Positions 28,024 through 37,365 of a DNA stretch of 64,000 bases are shown here, piece by piece. The notes beneath the pieces were generated by a model, which had not been told where the DNA came from, searched no databases, and saw nothing but the letters and a program-made list of their open reading frames with translations. Each line of letters starts with the position of its first letter. Within the stretch, counting starts at the first letter, position 1. Made by a program: the position numbers and the translations under genes. The DNA comes from an uncultured Collinsella sp. (GTDB taxonomy: Bacteria > Actinomycetota > Coriobacteriia > Coriobacteriales > Coriobacteriaceae), in assembly GCA_958370785.1 (NCBI GenBank), contig CATXKN010000006.1, positions 62,001-126,000 on the forward strand. Reading direction: 5' to 3'.

Positions 28024-30015
28024 ATGCAAGGACAACATTTTGCCAAGCAGACGCAGCGCGAGCGCGCTTGCTCGCTCGTTCACGGTACTTGGCGTTGCGC
28101 GGGTGTGAGGGTCGCCAGCGTCGGTGCGTGCGCGCTCATGGTCGGCCAGCTGTTACTGCCGAGTGTGGCGCTTGCGACCGAATGTGCGGATTCTGCTGCT
28201 ACGACGGGTGAGGTCGCTGCGGCTCCTGCGGCGCCGGCGGCTACGGTGGATGCGAATGCGGCGACAACACCGACAACCGAGGCTGCTCCGGCAACTCAGA
28301 ACGAGGCCGATACTCAGCAGGTATCTTTGGCTGACACCGTCGAAGGGGCTGGCGATGCAATGCCCGCCGAGCAAAACGCTTCCAGCAACAACGCCGCCAT
28401 GCCGGCAGACAACGCCATTATGCCCTGCGGTGTGACCGACGTGACGGGTGGGGGTGGCGTGACAATCGACACGAACGTCGAATCCTACTACAGGGAATGC
28501 GAGCTTCCACCCGAGATTTCTCTTACCGGAGGCGGTAGTTTCTCATGGGATTTTGGACCGGTCCCAGATGAGGTGGCGGATAAGCTGTCAAACGCATCCG
28601 AAACTAAGTATTACAAGGCAGATGCCGCTACTGGCGCGCTTGTTGAAGTCGCCGATCAGTCTCAATCGAACGTGACGATTTCCATTGCGCCATATGAAGG
28701 GCAGATGCGCGCGACGCTGACCCTGACGGGTGGCGACTTTGTAGACGGAAACTATGCACTCATCCGCAACGAGGATGTGCCGTTTACTTCAACGTTGACG
28801 TTCGACGGCACCGACTATAATGATGGCATCCTCATCGGCGATCCTGATAGCACCTCCGATAAACCAGCTCAAATCGTTGTCCATGAAACAAGGACCGATT
28901 ACTACCTGCGCTACAACTTCAACACCGTGGTAAAGCTAGCTGCTCATGGACAGGCAATCAATAGCGTTGATTTGGGTTCAGGATATATCGGCTATCGCGC
29001 TGGGGATACTCCCGCTCCAACCACTCATGTACCATACGCAGATTACGACAAGTATGAAATTGCTTACGAGTGCTGGGAGGAGATGGACAACAGCGACCCC
29101 ACGGATCTTCATCCCGTCGCCTTCTGGTATTCCGACGAGGGCATGTACACACCGGGCATGAAGCGAATCGACAAGTTCGAAGAAGGCAAGCACTACATGC
29201 ATTCTGTCATGCTACGCCAAAAGAACGGGTATGAGTTTGCCAACGGCTGCACTGTGGCAATCAATGGCGAGCCACTTAACGCCATGAGTGTTCAGAAAGT
29301 CGAAGGTGGTCTGTTCCTTGCGCCGACCACATCGTTTACCTGCGAAAAGGCTCTTGTGTGGCAAGCAATCGACACGGTCGAGATTAATGGCGCTACCGTC
29401 ACGTTCAAAGACGGCGATAAGCCGGTGTTCACGGGCGCTACGTCCGACGACACTCGTTATTGGTATCAGTGCGAGTTCTGGAATTCTGAGGATGGCGCTG
29501 GAGTGAACTCGGCATGGTTCTGGGATCAAAATATCGAGAACCACATTGATACGTTTGAGGCTGGGAAGACCTACAGCTACGGTTTTTATCTCAAGTCGCA
29601 TGAGGGTTTCTACTTTACTCGTGACACTAGGGTCACAATTAACGGCAAGACTTATGGCTACTGGTGGAACGAATCCGATGCGGAGAATCTCGATAGAGAC
29701 GGTAAGACGACCACCATGTGGGTCTATACCAATCTTACGATGACGCCTGAAGCAATGCCGGCGCCGGCGCCGGACCCCGAGCCCACGCCGGACCCCAAGC
29801 CGACGCCCGAGCCCGAGATCAAGCCGGGTCAGGCGCCAACGAGCGCCACGACCGTCTCGACCACCAAGACTCCGGCCGTCAAGTCCGCTGCCAAGACCAC
29901 TGATGCCACCCTCGCCGCAACGGGTGACAGCACCGGACTTGTCGCCGCGGCCATGAGCCTCGCCGGCGCCATCGCAGCAGCCATCGGCATCGCCTCAAAG
30001 CGCCGCGAGAACTAG
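28024..30015 (+). CDS. Sortase-anchored surface protein 2
   Basis: The 663-residue protein shares an almost identical signal peptide with surface protein 1 (HFAKQTQRER and MVGQLLLPSVALA). An Ala/Thr/Glu-rich low-complexity stretch follows (about 55-140). The rest has aromatic, charged beta-rich segments; two partly similar units can be seen around YWYQCEFWNSEDG and YECWEEMDNSDPT, each followed by F-E-x-G-K-x-Y. I do not recognise a catalytic motif. A DPEPTPDPKPTPEPE wall stretch precedes LAATGD near residue 630, a hydrophobic helix and KRREN. AAGGAGG sets the ATG at 28024. An adhesin or binding role is inferred. Confidence 0.8.
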   Translation: MQGQHFAKQTQRERACSLVHGTWRCAGVRVASVGACALMVGQLLLPSVALATECADSAATTGEVAAAPAAPAATVDANAATTPTTEAAPATQNEADTQQVSLADTVEGAGDAMPAEQNASSNNAAMPADNAIMPCGVTDVTGGGGVTIDTNVESYYRECELPPEISLTGGGSFSWDFGPVPDEVADKLSNASETKYYKADAATGALVEVADQSQSNVTISIAPYEGQMRATLTLTGGDFVDGNYALIRNEDVPFTSTLTFDGTDYNDGILIGDPDSTSDKPAQIVVHETRTDYYLRYNFNTVVKLAAHGQAINSVDLGSGYIGYRAGDTPAPTTHVPYADYDKYEIAYECWEEMDNSDPTDLHPVAFWYSDEGMYTPGMKRIDKFEEGKHYMHSVMLRQKNGYEFANGCTVAINGEPLNAMSVQKVEGGLFLAPTTSFTCEKALVWQAIDTVEINGATVTFKDGDKPVFTGATSDDTRYWYQCEFWNSEDGAGVNSAWFWDQNIENHIDTFEAGKTYSYGFYLKSHEGFYFTRDTRVTINGKTYGYWWNESDAENLDRDGKTTTMWVYTNLTMTPEAMPAPAPDPEPTPDPKPTPEPEIKPGQAPTSATTVSTTKTPAVKSAAKTTDATLAATGDSTGLVAAAMSLAGAIAAAIGIASKRREN

Positions 30016-30050
30016 GTTTCGGCGGAGGCCCTCGTTTCCACCTCAGCAAA

Positions 30051-30189
30051 ATCTCAATCTGTAACACCTGGCTGCCCAAAACGACCCTAGATGTTACAGA
30101 TTTAGATGAACCGAATGGCCGCCAATCTAATGTCTCGACCTGTAACACCAAGCGGGGAATCTGACCTCTAACTGTTACAGATCGAGACA
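30051..30189. repeat. Alternating 15-mer array, locus B (2 units)
   Basis: Unit 1 spans 30051-30107 and unit 2 spans 30131-30189; the loops (30067-30091 and 30148-30172) are each 25 bases, and the gap between 15-mer arms is 26 bases. The array starts 36 bases after the surface protein 2 stop. It is closely similar to units 1-2 of locus C, including the linker. Confidence 0.8.
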
Positions 30190-30207
30190 AACCGGCCGGC
30201 TAAGTCC

Positions 30208-30247
30208 AAAACCACCACAAAGATGCCTGTCCCCTTTGTGGTGGTTT
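30208..30247. repeat. REP-like ACCACCAC hairpin
   Basis: AAAACCACCACAAAG pairs with CTTTGTGGTGGTTT around ATGCCTGTCCC. The core reads CTGTCCCC, the reverse orientation to the copies at 23086 and 26118. Confidence 0.65.
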
Positions 30248-30290
30248 GCGCAGGTAGAACGGTAGGTTCGTATATATGAACCTACCGTTC
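30248..30290. promoter_or_regulatory. CGCAGGTAG module plus palindrome, copy 3
   Basis: GCGCAGGTAGAAC overlaps the perfect 13-bp arms GAACGGTAGGTTC (30257-30269) and GAACCTACCGTTC (30278-30290) around GTATATAT. It ends 60 bases before the giant surface gene. Position and half-sites match copies 1 and 2. Confidence 0.65.
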
Positions 30291-30350
30291 GCTTTGTTTT
30301 TGGGCAACGATTACGCTGGATGACTTTTGGTTTGCAAGAAAGGATCGACC

Positions 30351-33300
30351 ATGAGGTGGACTACTGTTCGAGCGCTTTGCCGCCGCCTGACTGTTGCCAC
30401 GGTAACCCTCGCGATGGTGACGGGCTCGTTGCCCGTGGGCGCGTTTGCCGAGGCGCTCACCACCGATAGCACCTTTGTGCAGACGGATAACGGCCATGCG
30501 GACGACGCCACCTCCGCCGATTCGGCTGACGCCCAAGCGTCAGACTCTGCTTCCGCCGACCCCGCGCCCGATGCCGGCGCTGCCGACCCCACAGTGCTCG
30601 ATACCGGTGACACCCCTACGCCCCCGGACTCCGAGATTGCATCGGCGGCGGGCCTGACGGGCGCCGGGCAGACCGAGAGCACACCTGCGGGTACGCTTGC
30701 CACCGATCTTGTCGAGGGCAAGGAGCTCGCCGAACAGCAGAAGCAGGAGGAGACCGCCGAAGCCGAAGCAACCTGGAATGAGGATCTTGGGCTCTGGATG
30801 ACCTCGAAGGGCGCCACGGGCGTAAAGGACGAATACGACGATGGCTACGTGGCCGGCGAGCAGACCCCCGCGCAGTACTACTTCTCGATTGATAGCCTCA
30901 CCAACGAAATTTCTATCGAGTATGGCGACGCGGGCATTACCACGTTGGAGGTGCCCTCGACCATCGACGACAAAAATGTCGTAAGCCTTACGGGTATGGG
31001 AAGCGCTGCGCTCACATCGATCACCTTCGCCCCTAATTCGCATGTCCGCTCGGTTGGAGGCTTGGGCGGCAGCAGCATCAAAGAGATCGCACTGCCCGAT
31101 TCGGTCGAGGAGCTCAAGAGCTATGCATTCTACAAAAGCAAGACGCTCCAAACGGTAACCTGGCCCAACAACGCGGCCTTTACCACGATTCCCGAGCAGG
31201 CCTTTAAGGAATGTGAACAACTTGACGACAAGGTGGTGGCAACGCTGCCGCCTTCGGTCAAAACTATCGACTATCTTGCATTCGCCTATTGCGGCGTGCC
31301 ACAGTTCTATGTCTCGGACACAACAGTGCTCACCTTTACGCAGATCAATGTGCCGGGCACGGTGGAGCGGATTGAGCGCAATGCCTTTGACGGGTGCTCG
31401 CATGTGTCGTCGGTGACGATCGGCGACGGCGTTAAATATATCGGAGCGCACGCGTTCGCCTCTCTTGATCCTGCGATTGCCGGCAAAGAGATTGTGCTAC
31501 CCAAAAGCGTGGAAATGATAGAGTGGGGAGCTTTTGAGAACACGAGATACGGAAACGAGACGAACCATAATGCCGTTGCCCTGCGCGTGATGAACCCCGA
31601 TCTTCAGTTTGGTGAGGCGGGCTATTCGGGCGACTATAATGAGCGCGTGACAATCGATGGCGTAACGTATGCGATTCCCTTTAGTGAAGGCCAGACCATC
31701 TATGCCTATGCGACCGATTCGGCTGGCAACCCCTCGATGGTCAAAAAGCTTGCCGATGCCGTGGCCGATCGCAAGGACTCCCTCGATTCCTCGAAGCCTG
31801 CCTACACGTTTGAGTGGATGGGCGAGGCGGCCCAGGTGACTGGCAAACTTCCCCAGAGCGCGACGGCTACACTCGTGCAGGCGGGGCAGTCCACGCTGCT
31901 GGCGGTTGGCGATGACGGCAGCTTTACAGCGGACGCTCTCTCCAAGACAGCAGCCACCCTGCGCATTTCGCTCAGCGGTTACTATGACATGGTGCTGGCG
32001 CGCCCGGGCGACCAGATGACGGGCACATGGAATATCGGAGAGATTAAGGCGGAGGACTTTACCAAGATTCCGGCTTCGCGCGCGATTGAACTTAATGTGG
32101 CCTATCTCGAACCGGTCGCAGGCCAGGATAAGACCGAACGCATTGAGCTCGACAGTCTCGATAACATCGATTTGACGGTGAAGAGCGGCGGCAAGACGCT
32201 TAAGCCTGCCAAGGGTGACAAGGAAAACGACTTCCGTATCCAGGGCACAGCGCTCGTGGTGTCGCAGACCATTGCCGATGCAGACCAGGATCTGGAGATA
32301 ACGCTCGAGCCCAAAGACAGCCTCAAGCTGGGTGGGGCGACGGCGACGGTGAAGCCTTCGGCCGGCAAGGTCGATATCGACTTGAAGCCCTGGGGCACGG
32401 CGACGGTCACGACCAAGGGCGACTACCAGGGCGCCAACCGCGTGCTGGTGTTCCGTACGTCCGACGGCAAGCTAGTCGCCGACGGCGTCACCTATTTGAT
32501 GGGTTACGAAGACGATGGCACCACGCCTATCATGAAGGCCGAGACGCCGCGCCTTAAGGCCGGTTCGTACACCATCGTCGCCTTTAACAAGACGAGCTAC
32601 GACATCCAAGCGACGAGCTATTCCACGTTTAGCCGCCTAGGGCTGACCGTGGGTAAGCATATCGCGCAAAAGCAGGTGAAGATTGAGGACGGCAAACAGC
32701 TCGACGTGACGCTCGACGTCCCCACGTTTGACGTGGAGACGTATCGTGCCGAGCGCGGGCTGACGGCGGGCTCGGTTATCGCTGATTCGTCCGCGGTCGT
32801 TGGCGCGGAGACCGAGCTGCGCATTCATTACGAGCTCAAGGACAGCCAGGCTGCCAAGATTGAGATTCCGCTTGCCAAGGATGCCGTCGAGGATGTGTCC
32901 GCAGGCGCTCGCGAAGCCGGCGCCAGCTCCGATGCCATGTGGGCTGGCACAACTTGGGAGGGCGACAACCTCGTTCTCGATATGAAGAAGAGCATGGGCG
33001 CCGATGTGTTTGTGCGCTTTAAGCCCAAGGCCGCGGGCATCTATGCCGTCTCGCCGCTTATTACGCTGGGCGAGGTGACATTGCCGCTGGGAAGCACCAC
33101 ACTCGAGGTTAGTGGATCGCGCATCGAGGTCGACAACACCGATGTTCACAGCCTGCTGGGCAATGTAGCCTACGTTTATGCAGCGCCGGGCAAGAGCGTG
33201 CAGCTCACCGTGGGGACGGGCTCGTCGGCTGCAAAGTACACCGGCAAGACCAATAAACTCGGCCGTGCCAAGATTGAATACGACCTGCCGCAGGATACGC

Positions 33301-36300
33301 TTGCCGCCGAGCGCGTGACGCTCGAGGCACGCGTGGGCTCGACCGATGTTGCCGCCGCTGCTGCCGAGGTGACGGCTCGAAATTATGTGCGCTATGTTCC
33401 GGGCGCTTCGGTCTGGAACTTTGATGTGACGTATCGCGGCGGTACGCAGAACCTGGTTAAGGACGGCAAGGATACGGGTAAGAGCCTGTGGACCTTCCAC
33501 CATCTGCCGCAAAAGAAGAACGCCTACTGGACATTCGATATCACGCTCGAGGTAGGAAACGAAGAGGCCGCCGACACGCTCGACCTGTACGTGGACTGCG
33601 TGGACGGCAAGACCGTGACGATTCCGCTGAGCCAAAAGTCGCGCGAGGGCACCCGCGTGCGCTACGCGGCCGAGTATGTGGACGAGGGCTATCTCAAACT
33701 GCTCGATGAGTTCAACAAGGCAAACGACTCGACCTATGTGAACTGCGGCAACTTTGAGCAAATCTTTATGCCGCAGACCTACCGCATCTCCAACGCTCAA
33801 CTTATGACCATGCTGAGTTTTGACGCCAACGCTTCGGCCAAAAAGCATTCCGCCGCGGCCGAGGAGCGCCAGCAGGAGTTCTCGAATGCCGTGCAGCAGT
33901 GGCACGAGTATATGATGGATAACTCGTTTAACGATGTCGACGAGGCCTTTAACGACGCGATTGACCAGATGGTCGCCGATGCGTTTGCCGAGGAGGACGG
34001 GGACGGCAAAGAGGGCGAAGCACAAGGTGGAGCCGCCCGTAAGGCTCGTCGCGCCCCTGCCGCCCGCGACGGCGAGGGTGATGATGCTGGCAACGACGAG
34101 GCCGCGCAGTTTGCGGCCGAACTCAAGGCTGCGGTCGGCGGGTCGTCGGCGCTGTTAACCCAGCAGGGCGACAGCTATGGCGTCAATGTGGACAAGATGA
34201 TCTTTGAGGATGCTTACGGCACCAGCGAGGATTGGTATCAGGAACTCGCGGCAGCCCAGGGCGCGAACGCTGCGGATGCGGCCGCCATCAAGGAGCTCGT
34301 CGACCATGCATCGCGAGCGGAGTTTATTGCCCAGCAGGCCGAGGACCTGGTGGGCCAGTCGATGGGTATCGGCCAGCTCAACCAATACGGAAGCTGGAAT
34401 GACGCAACTGCTGCGGCACTCAACAAGTGTGCGGGCATTAAGGCCAGCGAGTACAACGGCCAGTCGATGAGCGGGTTTAACGATTTGGGCCAGGCGCTCG
34501 GCAGCTCACTGAGCTACAAGGCGGCTGACGACGATACCGTCAAGGGCTTTAAGGTCGCCGCGCCCGATGGCGAGCAGACGGCCTATATCGAGTCGGAGTT
34601 TATCGAGAACTCCAATAACAACAAGAACCAGGCGCTTCTGTTTAACTCGATCGCCATGCAGTGCGACATTCTGGACAACCTGTACGACAACTGGAATGTG
34701 GTCCATAGCCTCAATAACTCTACGATTCGCGGTTGGCTTATGGCCTGGAAGCGCAACGGCGACGTGAGCGCCCATATGAAGCTCATCCGCACGATCCGTT
34801 CGCTCAAGAGCTATAAGATTGAGTGCGAGATGTTCGGACAGGTCTTTAAGACCGATGCGTGGAAGGCGGCCGGCCAGGCGTTTCCCGCGGCGACCCAGGG
34901 CATCGGCATCTTTACCGGCATTTACGGCGTGAACGATGCCAGCAAGAACTGGGAGAACGTGAACGTCCGTATGCAGAAGGTGAAGGGCGAGCGCGAGGGC
35001 TATGAGCTTCAGCATACGCGCTTACTTGCCAAGCCCGAGAAGACCGAGGACGACTGGAAGTGCATTTACGCGCTGCGCGACGCCATGGAGAAGGCGCGTG
35101 CGTTTGAGGATCTGCTGTATCGCCAGCTCTGCCACGACAGCACCGATGTGGCGGTGGGCTCCATTATGACAATCGCCGGCGTGCTGACGGCCGGTTCGGC
35201 GGGTACCGTGGTGGGTGCTGCCTATGACGCGGCTTCGACCAGCGTAGGTTCGGAGCGCGCGATTAAGCTGACCAATGCCGAATGCGCCTACGATGTTGCC
35301 TGCGAGCAGGTGGAGCGCGCATGCCAGAATCGCATTACGGTCAACTGGGGGGAGCTGACCGATGCCGAGGTCTACAAGGCCAACAAGGACGGCTTGATCT
35401 CGGACGAGAAGATGCAGTCGATTTTTGAGGCGCGTTATCGCAATGTGGCCGCCAAGGCTGCACCCGACCCTGCGGGCGTGGTGTACGAGGGCCTACTGTC
35501 CAATACGGTTGAAGGCGCGACGGTTGAGCTGTGGAGCGCCGACGATGTGGCCGGTACCAATGCAGTGCGTTGGGATGCCGAGGAGTATGAGCAGGACAAT
35601 CCGCTTGCAACGGGTGCGGACGGTGCGTACAACTGGAATACGCCGACCAGCTGGTATCAGGTGCGCGTGACCAAGGACGGGTATGAGGAGGCGCGTTCGG
35701 CTTGGCTGCGCGTGCCGCCGATTCAGACTGAGGTGAACATTGGCTTGGTGTCGACGGCGGCGCCCGAGGTGGTTTCGGCCCATGCCTATACCGATTGCGT
35801 CGAGGTTGAGTTTGCGCAGTATATGGATGCGAGCGACGATGCCCTGGTCGCATTGTGCGCGCAGGGCTTGGGCGACGTGACGTATACGTGGCTCGACAAA
35901 CAGGACGATCCCAATGGCAAGCCGCTGTCGCGCGTGCTGCGTATTCGCTATGCCGATGCGTGTGAGGCGGGCTCGACGGTGGCGTTTGAGCTCGACGGTG
36001 CTCGCAACTACGCCGGCACGGCCATGACGCGCTGGGCAAGTGGCGAGCTTGTCGTGGGCGTTCGTGCCGACAAGCTCAAGCTCAACGTGGAGCAGGCCGT
36101 GACCATGCTTGAGGGCGGTGACTTTGAGCTGGTGGCGCACGTGACCGATAAGGCGGGCAAGCCGTTTGCGGGCGCAAAGGTTAGTGTTGGGCTGGAGTCC
36201 TCGGCTATCTGCTCTGTCGATGCCACCCAGGCCGTGACGGGCGAGGACGGCGCGGCGACGTTTGTGCTGCATGGTGCTCTGCCCGGTTTGACGACGTTGA

Positions 36301-36971
36301 CGGCGGCGGTGGACGGCACGGCGCTGTCCAAGCAGGTCGACGTTCGCGTGTCTGCCGAGGCAGTGCGACCGGCGCGACCGGTGGCGACGATTGGTGCGAC
36401 GACGTTTGGTGCATGGTCGCCCAAGGAGAACTACATTACGGTGCCCAAGGGCACGAAGCTGGAGCTTTCGGCCGAGGATGGCACGACGATTTGGTACACC
36501 ACCAACGACACCTGCCCCTGCCGTGACGAAGGCCGCGTAAAGTACACCGAGCCCATTGCGCTCGATAGCAACATGTATGTGCGCATTGCGGCACAGCGCC
36601 CTGGCATGTCGTACAGTGAGTATTCCGAGCGTCTGAACATTACGATCACGGTGACCGATGAGCCGGCGCCTGAGCCGACGCCCGATCCCGAGCCGACGCC
36701 CGAGCCGGACCCGTCGCCTGGCGACGGCGAGCAGGGCGGCGGTGCGGATGGCTCTGGCGGCACCGGGGTACCTGCGGGCGTCTCGGCCTCGACGACGACC
36801 ACGGTGACGACGGGCAAGTCCAAGGGTAAGGGCAAGAATGGCAAGAAGTCCGGTGGCACGGAGCTTGCCGGCACGGGTGACTCCGCCGCGATGACAGTCG
36901 CTGCCCTAGGCATCGCCGGAGCAACCGTTGCCGCGGCAGGCATCGCCGCGACCAAGCGCCGCAAGCGTTAG
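30351..36971 (+). CDS. Giant sortase-anchored surface protein with LRR domain
   Basis: This 2206-residue exported protein is the largest in the window. The signal peptide covers about residues 1-35 (GSLPVGAFAEA). A BspA-like leucine-rich region spans about 185-410, with repeats such as IKEIALPDSVEELKSYAFYK and VERIERNAFDGCSHVSSVTI. Beta-rich units follow, then a long helical region (about 1130-1700) with acidic, Ala-rich stretches. Carboxypeptidase-regulatory-like and Big-like units lie near the end, with a chitobiase C-terminal-like module near 2040-2100 (IWYTTNDTCPC). The wall stretch APEPTPDPEPTPEPDPSPG, LAGTGD near 2173, a helix and KRRKR complete it. AAGAAAGGA sets the ATG at 30351. The role is probably adhesion to host or bacterial surfaces. 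Confidence 0.85.
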   Translation: MRWTTVRALCRRLTVATVTLAMVTGSLPVGAFAEALTTDSTFVQTDNGHADDATSADSADAQASDSASADPAPDAGAADPTVLDTGDTPTPPDSEIASAAGLTGAGQTESTPAGTLATDLVEGKELAEQQKQEETAEAEATWNEDLGLWMTSKGATGVKDEYDDGYVAGEQTPAQYYFSIDSLTNEISIEYGDAGITTLEVPSTIDDKNVVSLTGMGSAALTSITFAPNSHVRSVGGLGGSSIKEIALPDSVEELKSYAFYKSKTLQTVTWPNNAAFTTIPEQAFKECEQLDDKVVATLPPSVKTIDYLAFAYCGVPQFYVSDTTVLTFTQINVPGTVERIERNAFDGCSHVSSVTIGDGVKYIGAHAFASLDPAIAGKEIVLPKSVEMIEWGAFENTRYGNETNHNAVALRVMNPDLQFGEAGYSGDYNERVTIDGVTYAIPFSEGQTIYAYATDSAGNPSMVKKLADAVADRKDSLDSSKPAYTFEWMGEAAQVTGKLPQSATATLVQAGQSTLLAVGDDGSFTADALSKTAATLRISLSGYYDMVLARPGDQMTGTWNIGEIKAEDFTKIPASRAIELNVAYLEPVAGQDKTERIELDSLDNIDLTVKSGGKTLKPAKGDKENDFRIQGTALVVSQTIADADQDLEITLEPKDSLKLGGATATVKPSAGKVDIDLKPWGTATVTTKGDYQGANRVLVFRTSDGKLVADGVTYLMGYEDDGTTPIMKAETPRLKAGSYTIVAFNKTSYDIQATSYSTFSRLGLTVGKHIAQKQVKIEDGKQLDVTLDVPTFDVETYRAERGLTAGSVIADSSAVVGAETELRIHYELKDSQAAKIEIPLAKDAVEDVSAGAREAGASSDAMWAGTTWEGDNLVLDMKKSMGADVFVRFKPKAAGIYAVSPLITLGEVTLPLGSTTLEVSGSRIEVDNTDVHSLLGNVAYVYAAPGKSVQLTVGTGSSAAKYTGKTNKLGRAKIEYDLPQDTLAAERVTLEARVGSTDVAAAAAEVTARNYVRYVPGASVWNFDVTYRGGTQNLVKDGKDTGKSLWTFHHLPQKKNAYWTFDITLEVGNEEAADTLDLYVDCVDGKTVTIPLSQKSREGTRVRYAAEYVDEGYLKLLDEFNKANDSTYVNCGNFEQIFMPQTYRISNAQLMTMLSFDANASAKKHSAAAEERQQEFSNAVQQWHEYMMDNSFNDVDEAFNDAIDQMVADAFAEEDGDGKEGEAQGGAARKARRAPAARDGEGDDAGNDEAAQFAAELKAAVGGSSALLTQQGDSYGVNVDKMIFEDAYGTSEDWYQELAAAQGANAADAAAIKELVDHASRAEFIAQQAEDLVGQSMGIGQLNQYGSWNDATAAALNKCAGIKASEYNGQSMSGFNDLGQALGSSLSYKAADDDTVKGFKVAAPDGEQTAYIESEFIENSNNNKNQALLFNSIAMQCDILDNLYDNWNVVHSLNNSTIRGWLMAWKRNGDVSAHMKLIRTIRSLKSYKIECEMFGQVFKTDAWKAAGQAFPAATQGIGIFTGIYGVNDASKNWENVNVRMQKVKGEREGYELQHTRLLAKPEKTEDDWKCIYALRDAMEKARAFEDLLYRQLCHDSTDVAVGSIMTIAGVLTAGSAGTVVGAAYDAASTSVGSERAIKLTNAECAYDVACEQVERACQNRITVNWGELTDAEVYKANKDGLISDEKMQSIFEARYRNVAAKAAPDPAGVVYEGLLSNTVEGATVELWSADDVAGTNAVRWDAEEYEQDNPLATGADGAYNWNTPTSWYQVRVTKDGYEEARSAWLRVPPIQTEVNIGLVSTAAPEVVSAHAYTDCVEVEFAQYMDASDDALVALCAQGLGDVTYTWLDKQDDPNGKPLSRVLRIRYADACEAGSTVAFELDGARNYAGTAMTRWASGELVVGVRADKLKLNVEQAVTMLEGGDFELVAHVTDKAGKPFAGAKVSVGLESSAICSVDATQAVTGEDGAATFVLHGALPGLTTLTAAVDGTALSKQVDVRVSAEAVRPARPVATIGATTFGAWSPKENYITVPKGTKLELSAEDGTTIWYTTNDTCPCRDEGRVKYTEPIALDSNMYVRIAAQRPGMSYSEYSERLNITITVTDEPAPEPTPDPEPTPEPDPSPGDGEQGGGADGSGGTGVPAGVSASTTTTVTTGKSKGKGKNGKKSGGTELAGTGDSAAMTVAALGIAGATVAAAGIAATKRRKR

Positions 36972-37007
36972 GTTTTGGTGGCGGTGCCTATCCTCGGCTT
37001 TAGCAAA

Positions 37008-37225
37008 ATCTCAATCTGTAACACCAAACTGCCCAAAACGCCTCTAGATGTTACAGATTGAGATGAACTGAATGGCCGCCAATCTAATGTCTCGATCTGT
37101 AACACCAAGCGGGGAATTTGACCTCTAACTGTTACAGATTGAGACAAAGCGGGGGCGGCTGGAGCAATATCTCGATCTGTAACAACTACGAGGCTCAACG
37201 GGCTCCAGATGTTACAGATTGAGAC
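37008..37225. repeat. Alternating 15-mer array, locus C (3 units)
   Basis: Units lie at 37008-37064, 37088-37146 and 37169-37225. The loops start at 37024, 37105 and 37185 and are each 25 bases, giving steps of 81 and 80. Units 1-2 are near copies of locus B; unit 3 has a different loop. The array begins 36 bases after the giant protein stop, the same distance as in locus B. Confidence 0.85.
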
Positions 37226-37242
37226 AAAACGACCGGGCAAGT

Positions 37243-37287
37243 CCCCAACCACCACAAAGGTGCCTGTCCCCATCGTGGTGGTTGGGG
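37243..37287. repeat. REP-like ACCACCAC hairpin
   Basis: CCCCAACCACCAC (37243-37255) pairs with GTGGTGGTTGGGG (37275-37287) around AAAGGTGCCTGTCCCCATC. Here the outer stem bases have changed on both arms (AAAA/TTTT elsewhere, CCCC/GGGG here), which preserves pairing. Confidence 0.65.
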
Positions 37288-37301
37288 CGACCGGCATAGA
37301 A

Positions 37302-37337
37302 AAAGTCCCCGCCGGGCGTGTGCTCGACGGGGACTTT
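37302..37337 (-). terminator. nfnB terminator
   Basis: AAAGTCCCCG and CGGGGACTTT form a perfect stem; read on the minus strand it is followed by TTTTTC, 29 bases after the nfnB stop. Confidence 0.8.
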
Positions 37338-37365
37338 GCCGTTTGGTGGCTAGCGCAGCAGGTGA

